NCBI GenBank assembly: GCA_016177405.1
Contig: JACOVG010000032.1
Span: 1 to 58,626 of the forward strand
Origin: Candidatus Omnitrophota bacterium
GTDB taxonomy: Bacteria > Omnitrophota > Gorgyraeia > 1-14-0-20-64-10
Length of the DNA: 58,626 nucleotides
Direction of reading: 5' to 3'
The stretch's first letter is position 1, and every line of letters begins with the position of its first letter. Under the pieces are notes generated by a model, which was not told the origin of the DNA, made no database searches, and worked only from the letters and a program-made list of their open reading frames with translations. Position numbers and translations under genes: made by a program. Positions 35,565-43,910 of this stretch are shown here, piece by piece.

Positions 35565-35632
35565 CTGTAACCTATTGAACTAAAATGAGTTAAGAATATA
35601 CTTGTAACCCTCTATGATAGAATATGTTACAG
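35565..35632. repeat. imperfect inverted repeat downstream of the endonuclease III-like gene
   Basis: CTGTAACCTATT (35565-35576) and AATATGTTACAG (35621-35632) are inverted copies matching at 11 of 12 positions around a 44-nt AT-rich spacer. The right arm covers the stop codon of the glycosylase gene. The stretch 35472-35626 holds no gene that I can support. Confidence 0.4.
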
Positions 35633-36301
35633 ATTTGAAGCGGGCGAGGTTTCCAGGGAGAGCTTCCCAAGATTTTTCAAGGGACACCGGTGGCATTTGG
35701 GATGGGTTCGACAGAGGTTTTTTCCGAGGGCGACGATCAAGGCGTGATACTCGTTAAAGTAAGAGGCCTTGTGAGGAAGGTTCTCCATGAAGAGGGATTG
35801 GATCTCCTCGTACGAAGCCTTCCAGGATACCCAGCCATGCCGGGCCATAAAGCGCCTGGTGTAGGCATCCACCACGAAAATCGGTTTCTCCAAAGCGTAG
35901 AGGAGAATGCTGTCGGCCGTCTCGGGCCCCACCCCGTGGAGCGCCAAAAGCTCCACCCGCAGCCCATTCAGCGGGAGGCCCCGCATCCGACCAAGCGCCC
36001 CGCCATAATGCCGGTTTAGATATCGGATGAAACCCTTTAATTTCTTCGCCTTTTGGTTGAAGTAGCCGGAGGAGCGGATGAGCCCGGCCAGTTTTCTCCG
36101 AGGCAATCTCTCCAACTTGCGTGGGTCAAGAAGATGCCCCGCTTTCAACCGCTCCACAGCCTTGGAGGCATTGGCCCAGGCGGTGTTCTGCGTCAGGATC
36201 GCCCCCACCGCCACCTCAAAAGGGGTTTCTCCGGGCCACCAATGCTGCGCTCCAAAAACGGCGAAGAGCCTCCGGTAGATGGCCCGAAGCGTTCTCTTCA
36301 T
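35627..36301 (-). CDS. endonuclease III-related (HhH-GPD) DNA glycosylase, MagIII-like
   Basis: 224 aa. ILTQNTAWANASKAV, the helix-hairpin-helix LHGVGPETADSILLYAL and the catalytic aspartate in VVDAYTRR are visible. Endonuclease III has GVGRKTAN with a catalytic lysine; here the equivalent is GVGPETAD, so the lyase lysine is absent, as in MagIII-type 3-methyladenine glycosylases. The C-terminal CRTHPKCHRCPL has three cysteines and no fourth follows, so a 4Fe-4S cluster is doubtful. Starts as ATGA on the stop of the PolA-like gene. Confidence 0.82.
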   Translation of the reverse strand: MKRTLRAIYRRLFAVFGAQHWWPGETPFEVAVGAILTQNTAWANASKAVERLKAGHLLDPRKLERLPRRKLAGLIRSSGYFNQKAKKLKGFIRYLNRHYGGALGRMRGLPLNGLRVELLALHGVGPETADSILLYALEKPIFVVDAYTRRFMARHGWVSWKASYEEIQSLFMENLPHKASYFNEYHALIVALGKNLCRTHPKCHRCPLKNLGKLSLETSPASNL

Positions 36302-38697
36302 GCCGGACGAAGGGTCATCCTGGTCCAGCTTTGGCCCACCGAGATCCGCACAGAAAGCGGCGGCGTCACAGAAACCGCTTTTTCCATCTCCTCCCGCGCC
36401 AGTCCAGACACCCTCTCCTCCTCCGGCTCTGGAAGTTCCAGGAGAAAGCCATCCGGCAGGAGAAAGATCACCTTCGCTTGAAACCCTTCATCCCTCAAGC
36501 GCCGGCTCACCCTTAAAAGCCCAAGCTTGATGACCTCCGCGCAGGAACCCTCCAGGGCCGTTTCCACCGCCTCCTCTTCAGCGGCCTGACGCAAGACGGG
36601 GTTGGCGCTGTTGATCTGCGGCAGGGCCCTTTCCCTTCCCAGGAAAAAGGTCCTCACCTTCCCTTCCCTCTTGGACTGGATCAGGAGGCTTCTGACAAAC
36701 TGGCCGGGATCCTTCCCGCTGGAAGCCAGCAGGCGGCCCTTCAGATCAAGATATTGGGCCTCCAGAAGAAGGCTCCCGGAGGGGGCCCGCGCCAGCCCCT
36801 TCAAGCCAAGATTCCATGAGCCGTTTTCCTCTTCAGAAAAGAACCGGCTCACCCGGATCCTCCCGGTCCCTGTGGCGGCCTGGTGGACCCCCAGGTAGAA
36901 GCGCCCTGTCTCGGGGTGGGTGTCCCTGGCCAGGACCGCGAGCCGTTCCTTGAGAAATCTTTTCCCCTCCTGGTAGTCCAGCAACTTCCCAACCGCCGGT
37001 TCACTAACGGCCGCCTTGGCCAGGGAGCTTCGGCTAAGGGAGGGCTGCTTGGCCCGGGTTTGATGGGGCAGCCGTATTCCTAAGCGCTGGGTCAAGACGC
37101 GCCGAATCTCTTTGGGAGAATCCAGGTCGAAGCGTTCGCCGACCGACTCAAAGATCTCCTGGGCAAGCCGCCCAAGCCGCTCCTGTGCCTCGCCCTTGAC
37201 CCTCTCGGCCTCCGCCAGGTCCACGGGCAGGCCTTCCGCTTCAACCCCGGAGAGAACCTCAACCAACGGCATCTCCACCTCATGAAAGATCCGCCCAGGC
37301 GCTCCGGCCGAGAGCTCGGGCAAGAAGCGCTCGTAAAGCTGAAAGGTGACATCGGCATCCTCGCAGGCATACTCGGCCACCCGGTCGATCTCGACGTAAG
37401 CCAGGCTTTCCTTATCGCCGGCCAGCTCCTTGAAAGGGATCATCTTGAACCCGAGGTAGGCCAAGGACAGGTCGTCCAGGGAGTGGCTGCGCCGGTCGGG
37501 ATGGATCAGATGGGAAGCCACCATCGTGTCAAACAGGGGCCCGGACACCGGAAGGCCCGCGTTTCCAAGGACCGCCAGGTCGAACTTGATGTTCTGCCCC
37601 GCCTTGACCCTGGAGGCATCGGCCAAAAGGGGCCCCAGCACCGGCCGGATCTCCTCCAGGGTTAGCTGCGCCGGAGCGCCGGCATAGACGTGCCCCACCG
37701 GAAGGTAAAAAGCCTTCCCCGGCCCGACCGCCAAGGAGATTCCCACCAGCCCCGCCCGCTTCACATCCAAACCGGTCGTCTCCGTGTCAATCCCGAAGGC
37801 GGCCGTTGACCTAAGAATTTCCGCGGTTTCTTTAAGATCCTCGGCCGTCAAAATCGTCCGGTAGGAAGTCTTATAAAGGTGGGCATGAACCAGGAGATCG
37901 GACAGGAGATCCGAGAACCCCGCCTCGGTGAACTGCCGGGTGACCTGTTCGGGCTCGGCCTCCGAGAGAACCAGCCGGTCCAGCAGATCCCGGCCGATAA
38001 GGGATGACTCGCAAACAATCGCCCGGCCCCTTCCCTGCCGGATCCGCTCTCTGGCTTCCCCCAACGCCTTTGCCAAGGCGGGGGGAAGCTCTTCCAGAGC
38101 CCCGAGGATTTTCTCGAGGCCCCCATATTGGGCCAAGAGCTTGGCGGCCCGCTTGGGACCGACTCCCTTGACGCCCGGAATCCCCTCCGCGTCATCCCCG
38201 ACCAAGGCAATCCTGTCGGGAATCTTTTCAGGCGGCACACCAAAGACCTTCAGGACCTGGTCCGGATCAAAACGGAGCTTTTCCCTGGCCGGATTAAGCA
38301 AGGTCACGTGAGGCCCGACCCATTGGAGGAAAACAGAGCGGGTGGTGACCAGCAAGGCGGGCATCCCCTTGCGCTTCGCCTGCTCCAGCAAGGGGAGGGC
38401 CAGGCCGGCCGCCGCGCAATCCCTGAACTCCAGGACTGGAATTCCCCCAACCGCAAGGAGCCTTCGGATCAGGGGAAGCTCTTTGGCAAGGTCGGCAGGC
38501 ATCTGGGTGGACCCCGCCTTGAGCTTGCCGTCGAAAAGAACGCCGACCCGCTCCGGCTTTTCCGTCTTGATCAGCTTTAGAACAAGGGCGATGAGGCGAT
38601 GGGCCGCCGACCGAAACCGTCCCTTCGCCCCCAACCGGGGCGAAACCGCGTAGTGGCACCAATTGGCGCAGGAAGGGGCGTCAACCAGGAGCAGCAT
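36298..38697 (-). CDS. DNA polymerase I family protein with degenerate polymerase and 5'-nuclease domains, intact 3'-5' exonuclease motifs
   Basis: 799 aa (ATG at 38697; the track's TTG start is less likely). Residues 1-255 align with the PolA 5'-nuclease, but the acidic EADD block reads CAAAG and TGDKD reads TTRSV. Residues 280-460 keep every exonuclease residue: DTET, NIKFD and YACEDADV. The C-terminal region is polymerase-derived (TGTGRI, LPQINSANP, EGSCAEVIK) but DYSQIELR has become AQYLDLKGR, QVHDE has become LLPDG, and the O-helix KxxNFG is missing. It should be a nuclease, not a polymerase. It overlaps polX and the glycosylase gene. Confidence 0.85.
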   Translation of the reverse strand: MLLLVDAPSCANWCHYAVSPRLGAKGRFRSAAHRLIALVLKLIKTEKPERVGVLFDGKLKAGSTQMPADLAKELPLIRRLLAVGGIPVLEFRDCAAAGLALPLLEQAKRKGMPALLVTTRSVFLQWVGPHVTLLNPAREKLRFDPDQVLKVFGVPPEKIPDRIALVGDDAEGIPGVKGVGPKRAAKLLAQYGGLEKILGALEELPPALAKALGEARERIRQGRGRAIVCESSLIGRDLLDRLVLSEAEPEQVTRQFTEAGFSDLLSDLLVHAHLYKTSYRTILTAEDLKETAEILRSTAAFGIDTETTGLDVKRAGLVGISLAVGPGKAFYLPVGHVYAGAPAQLTLEEIRPVLGPLLADASRVKAGQNIKFDLAVLGNAGLPVSGPLFDTMVASHLIHPDRRSHSLDDLSLAYLGFKMIPFKELAGDKESLAYVEIDRVAEYACEDADVTFQLYERFLPELSAGAPGRIFHEVEMPLVEVLSGVEAEGLPVDLAEAERVKGEAQERLGRLAQEIFESVGERFDLDSPKEIRRVLTQRLGIRLPHQTRAKQPSLSRSSLAKAAVSEPAVGKLLDYQEGKRFLKERLAVLARDTHPETGRFYLGVHQAATGTGRIRVSRFFSEEENGSWNLGLKGLARAPSGSLLLEAQYLDLKGRLLASSGKDPGQFVRSLLIQSKREGKVRTFFLGRERALPQINSANPVLRQAAEEEAVETALEGSCAEVIKLGLLRVSRRLRDEGFQAKVIFLLPDGFLLELPEPEEERVSGLAREEMEKAVSVTPPLSVRISVGQSWTRMTLRPA

Positions 38698-40423
38698 TTC
38701 GCCTTCGCTTCCCGGCAATCCAGGCCATGAGGGGGCCCGGCTCCAGGGTATTCAAGAGAACCCTCTTGGACACCCAGGCCCGGCGGGCGATCGAAAGACC
38801 GGTCTCGATCCCTTGAAGCTGATCCAGGGAATGGGTATCTGTGGACAAAACGAGCATCGCCCCGGCCTCCTGGGCTCTCCGGGCCTCCAGGTCGTTCAAG
38901 TCCATCCGCTGGCTCGCGCAATTGATCTCAAGCGCCGTGGGCCCCTGGCAGGCGGCGCGAATCACCTCCTCGAAATCCCACTCCACAGGATCCCGCACGC
39001 CGCGCAAGCGGGTGGTGGGATGCGCCAGGATGCTCACGTAGGGACTGCGCAGGGCCCGGATCACCCGCCGGGTCATCACCGCCTTGGACTGGCGGAAGGA
39101 CGAGTGGACCGCGGCAATCACGCAATCGAGCTTCTGGAGCACCTCATCCGGGTAGTCCAGACGGCCGTCCGGGAGGATATCCACCTCCGCCCCCATCAAG
39201 ATTCGGAAAGGGGCCAGGCGCTTGTTCAGCCTCCTGACCTCTTCCCGTTCCTTAAACAGCTCCGGCACCGACAACCCCCCGGCTATCCGGAGAGACCTCG
39301 AGTGATCCGAAAGGACCATGTATTGGTGGCCGCGGGCCCGGGCGGCCCGGGCGACCTCTTCGATCGGGTGGTGGCCGTCGGACCAATCGGAATGGATGTG
39401 GAAATCCCCTTTCAGATCCTTCCTCTCAACAAGTTTTGGCAGTTTGCCGTTTCTGGCGGCGTCCGTCTCGCCGGCGTCTTCCCGAAGCTCCGGCGGTATC
39501 CACGCCAGCCCCAGCGCCCGGTAAACATCCTCCTCCTCGCGGCCTGCGACCTTGCGCCCGCCCTTAATCTTGAAAACCCCATATTCGTTGACCGTCAGTC
39601 CCATCCGGTTGGCCAGGCCTCGGATGGCGATGTTGTGCTCCTTGGATCCGGTGAAGTAGACCAGGGCCGCCCCATAGGAATCCGGTTCCACCACCCGAAG
39701 GTCCACCTGAACCCCTTGGGCCGTCCGGATGCTCGATTTGGTCAGACCGCGGGCTTGGATTTGCGCGGCCAGGGGCAGCTTCACAAACCACTCCATCACC
39801 CGGGCCGGATGAGTGGAGGCGATCAGAAGGTCCAGATCGCGGATCGTCTCCTTTCGACGCCTCAGGGAACCGGCCACGCAGATCCGCTCGATCTCCCGGC
39901 AGCCCTTCAGGCGCTTAAGGACCTCCTCCGAGAGGGCCAGGGCCTCGGCCAGGGGCATTTGCCCCTGACCCGTTTTGAGCAGCCTGATCCCCCGAAGAAT
40001 GTTCTCCTCCTTCTTCTCCCGAAAGCCAGGCAGGGTGCGCAGCTTACCTGCCTTTACGAGGTTCGCGAGCTGCGCGACCGATTTCACCCTGAACCGGTCG
40101 TAGAGCAGTTTGGCCGTCTTGGGACCTACGCCGGCAATCGAGAGGAGATCCGCCAAGCCGGGAGGGATCTTCCGGGTGAGCTCATCGAGATACTGGAGGC
40201 GTCCGGTTTCTATGATTTCCTGGGCCTTGAGGGCCAGATCCTCGCCAATCCCCGGAATCTCGCGCAGGGCGCCCCGCTGGGCGACCGCCTCAATGGGCTC
40301 GGTGAGCGAGCGTAAGTTCAGGGCCGCCCGGCGGTAGGCCCGGATGCGGAAGGGATTTGCCCCTTTGAGCTCCAGCAGGTCGGCGATCCGCTCAAAGGTG
40401 TCGGCGATGGGCAGTTGCTTCAA
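38681..40423 (-). CDS. polX: DNA polymerase X with PHP domain
   Basis: Pol beta-like polymerase plus PHP phosphoesterase. Residues 1-310 hold helix-hairpin-helix elements (IPGIGEDLA, IAGVGPKTAK) and the nucleotidyltransferase core GSLRRRKETIRDLDLL. Residues 330-580 form the PHP domain: DFHIHSDWSDG, SDHS, GAEVDI, AAVHSS, LAHPT and STDTH. I prefer the TTG at 40423 (580 aa), which has GGAG upstream, over the tracked TTG at 40447. It fits gap filling in base excision repair, beside the glycosylase two genes on. Confidence 0.92.
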   Translation of the reverse strand: MKQLPIADTFERIADLLELKGANPFRIRAYRRAALNLRSLTEPIEAVAQRGALREIPGIGEDLALKAQEIIETGRLQYLDELTRKIPPGLADLLSIAGVGPKTAKLLYDRFRVKSVAQLANLVKAGKLRTLPGFREKKEENILRGIRLLKTGQGQMPLAEALALSEEVLKRLKGCREIERICVAGSLRRRKETIRDLDLLIASTHPARVMEWFVKLPLAAQIQARGLTKSSIRTAQGVQVDLRVVEPDSYGAALVYFTGSKEHNIAIRGLANRMGLTVNEYGVFKIKGGRKVAGREEEDVYRALGLAWIPPELREDAGETDAARNGKLPKLVERKDLKGDFHIHSDWSDGHHPIEEVARAARARGHQYMVLSDHSRSLRIAGGLSVPELFKEREEVRRLNKRLAPFRILMGAEVDILPDGRLDYPDEVLQKLDCVIAAVHSSFRQSKAVMTRRVIRALRSPYVSILAHPTTRLRGVRDPVEWDFEEVIRAACQGPTALEINCASQRMDLNDLEARRAQEAGAMLVLSTDTHSLDQLQGIETGLSIARRAWVSKRVLLNTLEPGPLMAWIAGKRRRNAAPG

Positions 40424-41198
40424 CCTTGTCTCCGACGCGAAGCCCAAACCGTTTGGCCGCGGAGCCGCGGTTTATGGCAATCTCCAGAAATCCTCTGCTG
40501 CCGATCACTGCCAGGGCCGCGCCCCTGGGAACCGCGCCGTAAGAAGGCTGAAGGCCGTGCGCCCGCGCCCCCTTGGCCCGGATCTTGAGGCTCCCCTTCC
40601 CTTCCAGCCGCCGGATCAAAGAAACCGGAAGGTTGGTGACGGCGCTTCCAAAACGGTCCAGATAGATCACCTCACCCTTCAAGCGCCTTAAACCCTCCCA
40701 CCGGGGTTGGGGACTGTCCAGCCGGACAATGCGCCTCACGCGGGGCCCCAACCGGCTGGGGGCAAGCCCTTTGGAAAGGTGGGCCGCCGCCGGAGCGAAG
40801 ATGTCCCTCCCCTGAAAGGTTCGGCCGATCGGTTTTAAGGCGTAGCGGCGATTGGAGACCTCGAAGATCTTGGGGTCACGGACGTCCGACAAGATGCCGC
40901 TTAAAAGTCCGTTGTCCGGCGCCAGAAAAAGGTGGCCGCCGTGGGCCGCGCACAAGATCTTCCTTCGGGAACCCACCCCCGGATCCACTACCGCCGCATG
41001 AATGGTCCCCTTGGGAAAGTACCGCCAGCTCCACCGGAGGAGCCAGGCGGCCCGCCGCACATCACCGGGGGAAACCTCGTGGCTAAGATCAATCACCCGG
41101 GCCTTGGGATTCAAGCCGAGAATGACCCCCTTCATCACGCCCACATACTCATCCTTCAGCCCGAAATCGGTCAGCAGGGTGATCGGGCGGAATTTCAC
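40392..41198 (-). CDS. S-adenosylmethionine hydrolase (SAM hydroxide adenosyltransferase, DUF62)
   Basis: 268 aa. Family that splits SAM with hydroxide to adenosine and methionine, related to fluorinase and chlorinase. ITLLTDFGLKDEYVG, DLSHEV, VVDPGVGS and LAPDNGLL are the N-terminal signatures. Late in the chain IYLDRFGSAVTNLP closes the active site. A halogenase is unlikely without a halide loop or a pathway. The start is GTG at 41198. It overlaps polX and follows ald after 3 nt. Confidence 0.88.
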   Translation of the reverse strand: MKFRPITLLTDFGLKDEYVGVMKGVILGLNPKARVIDLSHEVSPGDVRRAAWLLRWSWRYFPKGTIHAAVVDPGVGSRRKILCAAHGGHLFLAPDNGLLSGILSDVRDPKIFEVSNRRYALKPIGRTFQGRDIFAPAAAHLSKGLAPSRLGPRVRRIVRLDSPQPRWEGLRRLKGEVIYLDRFGSAVTNLPVSLIRRLEGKGSLKIRAKGARAHGLQPSYGAVPRGAALAVIGSRGFLEIAINRGSAAKRFGLRVGDKVEATAHRRHL

Positions 41199-41201
41199 AG
41201 C

Positions 41202-42314
41202 CTAGAGGGTTCGGCTTAGGGGGGTGTAGGTGAGATTCAGGGCCTGGGCCAGGGACCGGTAGGTGACCTTGCCGTGGATCACGTTGACCCCTCGCGCCAG
41301 CAAGGGATTCTCCTTCAGGGCGCGGGGGATCCCGTGGTTGGCCATCTCCAGGACAAAGGGCAGGGTGGCATTGGTCAAGCCGTAGGTGGAGGTGATTGGA
41401 ACCGCCCCGGGGATATTGGTCACGCAGTAATGAACGATGCCTTCCTCCACATAGACCGGCTTGGCGTGGGTGGTGGGCCGGGAGGTCTCGGCGCATCCGC
41501 CCTGGTCAATGGCCACGTCCACGATCACGGAGCCGGGCTTCATCTTCTTCAGCATCCAGCGGGGGATGAGGATGGGGGAACGCGCGCCGCGAATCAAGGC
41601 GCAGCAAAAAACCAGGTCCGCCTGGATGATCCTCTCGGCGATGTTGTGCTCGTGCGACATCAGAAACGACACGTTCTTGGGCATGATGTCTTCCAGGTAG
41701 CGCAGGCGGTCCAGATCAACGTCCATCACGGTCACCTCGCCGCCAAAACCGGCCGCCACCTTGGCCGCGTTGGCGCCGACCACCCCGCCGCCCAAGATCA
41801 GGATGTTGGCGGGCGCCACGCCGGGAATCCCGCCCAGCAGGATTCCCTTGCCCTTCGTGGGCTTTTCCAGGTACTTGGCTCCTTCCTGCACCGCCATCCT
41901 GCCGGCCACCTCGCTCATGGGAATCAGGATCGGAAGTCTCCCCTGGGCATCCTCGACCGTCTCATAGGCGACACAGGTCACCTTGCGCTTCATCATGGCC
42001 TGGGCAAGACCGGTGTTGGCCGCGAAATGAAAAAAGGTGAAGACGATCTGCCTGGACTTCAGCAGGGGATACTCCCGGGGCAACGGCTCCTTGACCTTGA
42101 GGACCAGGCGGGCTTCCTTAAAGACTTGCTGAGGCGAGCGGACGATCTTGGCGCCGGCTTGTGCGTAGGCCCGGTCTGAAATGTTGGATCCTTCCCCCGC
42201 TCCGCTTTCGACCAACACGGTGTGCCCCGCCCGGGTGAGGCTGGCCACCCCCGCCGGTACCGCCGCTACCCGGTACTCATCCTCCTTGATCTCCTTCGGA
42301 ACCCCGACAATCAC
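41202..42314 (-). CDS. ald: alanine dehydrogenase
   Basis: NAD-dependent interconversion of alanine and pyruvate plus ammonia. IVGVPKEIKEDEYRVA at the start, FTFFHFAAN, the Rossmann loop ILGGGVVGANAAKVA and the C-terminal VTNIPGAVPITST...A segment are diagnostic. The GTG at 42314 gives 370 aa, the family length, and overlaps the PilZ stop as GTGA; the longer tracked start is wrong. Why it sits in a signalling operon is unclear. Confidence 0.93.
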   Translation of the reverse strand: MIVGVPKEIKEDEYRVAAVPAGVASLTRAGHTVLVESGAGEGSNISDRAYAQAGAKIVRSPQQVFKEARLVLKVKEPLPREYPLLKSRQIVFTFFHFAANTGLAQAMMKRKVTCVAYETVEDAQGRLPILIPMSEVAGRMAVQEGAKYLEKPTKGKGILLGGIPGVAPANILILGGGVVGANAAKVAAGFGGEVTVMDVDLDRLRYLEDIMPKNVSFLMSHEHNIAERIIQADLVFCCALIRGARSPILIPRWMLKKMKPGSVIVDVAIDQGGCAETSRPTTHAKPVYVEEGIVHYCVTNIPGAVPITSTYGLTNATLPFVLEMANHGIPRALKENPLLARGVNVIHGKVTYRSLAQALNLTYTPLSRTL

Positions 42315-42667
42315 GAGGAGAGCATCCTTTCCAGGACAAACTGGGCGATGCGGCGACGGTCGGTGGGCTTGATCCGGGAGAAAAAGACAGCCGTCAAATA
42401 AGAGCGGCAAGAGGCCGCCCGAGCAGAACGGTCTTTCCTCACGACGACCCCCGCGCACCGGATGGCCACGGGGGATCGGCCATTCCCAGCCCGCGGCAGG
42501 ACAAAGGAGACGTTGAGCCGGGTCAGCAAGGGCAGTGACTTGCTTATCCTGAACAGGGCTCCTCCACAGCTTAAGTTCCGGGTTTCCGCGGTGAGGACCC
42601 CTCTGCCTGCTTTGACCTGGCAGAGGAGAGCTTCGGCAACGCGGGGGTATTTACGCCGCTCCATCAT
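42311..42667 (-). CDS. PilZ-domain protein
   Basis: 118 aa from the ATG at 42667, which shares ATGA with the hydrolase stop. The c-di-GMP RxxxR motif is at the N-terminus (ERRKYPRV) and TRNLSCGGALF corresponds to the (D/N)xSxxG loop. A single-domain receptor, probably an adaptor. The tracked start at 42763 would place 32 unrelated residues ahead of the domain. It sits between a hydrolase and ald. Confidence 0.8.
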   Translation of the reverse strand: MMERRKYPRVAEALLCQVKAGRGVLTAETRNLSCGGALFRISKSLPLLTRLNVSFVLPRAGNGRSPVAIRCAGVVVRKDRSARAASCRSYLTAVFFSRIKPTDRRRIAQFVLERMLSS

Positions 42668-43464
42668 GAAAGGTGCCGGTCGAAGAAGCTTAACACGCGC
42701 TTCGCGTACCTCTCTCGCTCCAGGTAGAAAGCCCCAACATGCTCCGCTTCCGGGACCAACCAAAATTCCTTGGCCTGGCCGGCCAGCTTAAAAAGCTTGG
42801 CGGCCTGGCCAGGGGCTATGGAGATGTCGCGCCCCCCGTGAATGATGAGAATGGGCCTTGGGGCGATGGCGCCGATCGCGCCGGCGGGGCTCAACTCCTT
42901 GAGACGGCAACCCAGCCGCAGCTCGACCCCCCAGAGAACCATCTGCCCCAGAGGCCACCGAAGGATATGATACGTCAACCGCTGGGCCCTCGCAATGGCG
43001 TGGCTTAAGTCGGCGTAAGCCGAGTCGGTGACCACCGCCTTCACCTGGGGACAGCGGGCCGCCGCCAGGATGGCGATCGCCCCGCCCATGGAGATTCCGT
43101 AGAAACCCACCGGCAGATCCGCCAGGTCAGGTCTCCCGGCAAGGAAAACCAGCAGCGTTTTAAGATCGTCCACCTCCTTCTTTCCGAAGGAAATGGTTTC
43201 TCCCCCCGAGGCCCCGTGGGCCCTAAAATCCATCAGAACCAGATGATAAGACCCCCGGGCATGGAAAACGCAAGCGGTATCCAGCAAGTCCGCCTTGGAG
43301 GTGCCGAATCCGTGTAAAAGAATCAGGATCCCCTTGGGCGCCGGATGAGGAATAAGCCATCCCACCAGGGGAATACCATCCGGGGCGTTCACCTGAAGGG
43401 GTTGCCAGGACAGGCCTATCTCATCGGGGGTGGCGGGAGGATTAAAACGCTCCTGGTGAACCAC
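42664..43464 (-). CDS. alpha/beta hydrolase, probably membrane-anchored (true start further upstream)
   Basis: 266 aa as tracked (GTG). GILILLHGFGTSKADLLD is the oxyanion region, GISMGGAIA the nucleophile elbow with Ser, GGRDISIAPG carries the Asp and EAEHVGAF the His, so the triad is complete. In the same frame just upstream of the GTG are 19 codons reading ILLFVFLLLAGWCLLGSSR, a membrane or signal segment. No ATG/GTG/TTG precedes them before the stop at 43576, so the real start may be a CTG (43560) or ATC (43521). Substrate unknown. Confidence 0.8.
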   Translation of the reverse strand: MVHQERFNPPATPDEIGLSWQPLQVNAPDGIPLVGWLIPHPAPKGILILLHGFGTSKADLLDTACVFHARGSYHLVLMDFRAHGASGGETISFGKKEVDDLKTLLVFLAGRPDLADLPVGFYGISMGGAIAILAAARCPQVKAVVTDSAYADLSHAIARAQRLTYHILRWPLGQMVLWGVELRLGCRLKELSPAGAIGAIAPRPILIIHGGRDISIAPGQAAKLFKLAGQAKEFWLVPEAEHVGAFYLERERYAKRVLSFFDRHLS

Positions 43465-43529
43465 CCGGGATGAGCCCAGAAGGCACCAGCCCGCCAGGAG
43501 AAGAAAAACAAAAAGAAGGATGGCTGCCC

Positions 43530-43892
43530 TTAGGCGCTCTTGGGCTTGCCCCCGAGCCAGTGCGCGTAGACGAAATCAAGAAGGCGCGCCAAATCGAGCG
43601 GCTTGATGGAAAGAAATTTGAGGCCGGCGCCGGTTTTTTCCCGCTGCGCGTCGGATTCAGACCAGGTCACCTCGGCCGTGGCGAAGATCGGGATGTTGTC
43701 CCCTGGCACCTTCATCGTCAGCTCCACATGCTCGCCCCGCCTCACCGGATGGACCAGCGACATTCCAACCCCCTGCCGGCAAAAATCCCTCACCTCACCC
43801 TGGCCCGCCGCCATGGAGGGACCCTTGGCCCAGTATTCCGCCATGAGCTCCGTGGCGAACCGCTTGAATTTACGCCTCTCCCTGATCGTCAT
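43530..43892 (-). CDS. PilZ-domain protein
   Basis: 120 aa. RERRKFKRF supplies the arginine motif, and RDFCRQGVGM the second loop with Cys at the usual Ser position. GAGLKFLSI closes the domain. It lies 18 nt after the HD-GYP gene and its end overlaps the hydrophobic N-terminus of the hydrolase gene. Likely reads the c-di-GMP level set by its neighbour. Confidence 0.8.
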   Translation of the reverse strand: MTIRERRKFKRFATELMAEYWAKGPSMAAGQGEVRDFCRQGVGMSLVHPVRRGEHVELTMKVPGDNIPIFATAEVTWSESDAQREKTGAGLKFLSIKPLDLARLLDFVYAHWLGGKPKSA

Positions 43893-43910
43893 CTACGCGG
43901 TCCTCCTTCC

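Noticed and set aside
40392-41198. Halogenase (chlorinase/fluorinase)
   Set aside because: Family core only; context and usual function favour SAM hydrolysis.
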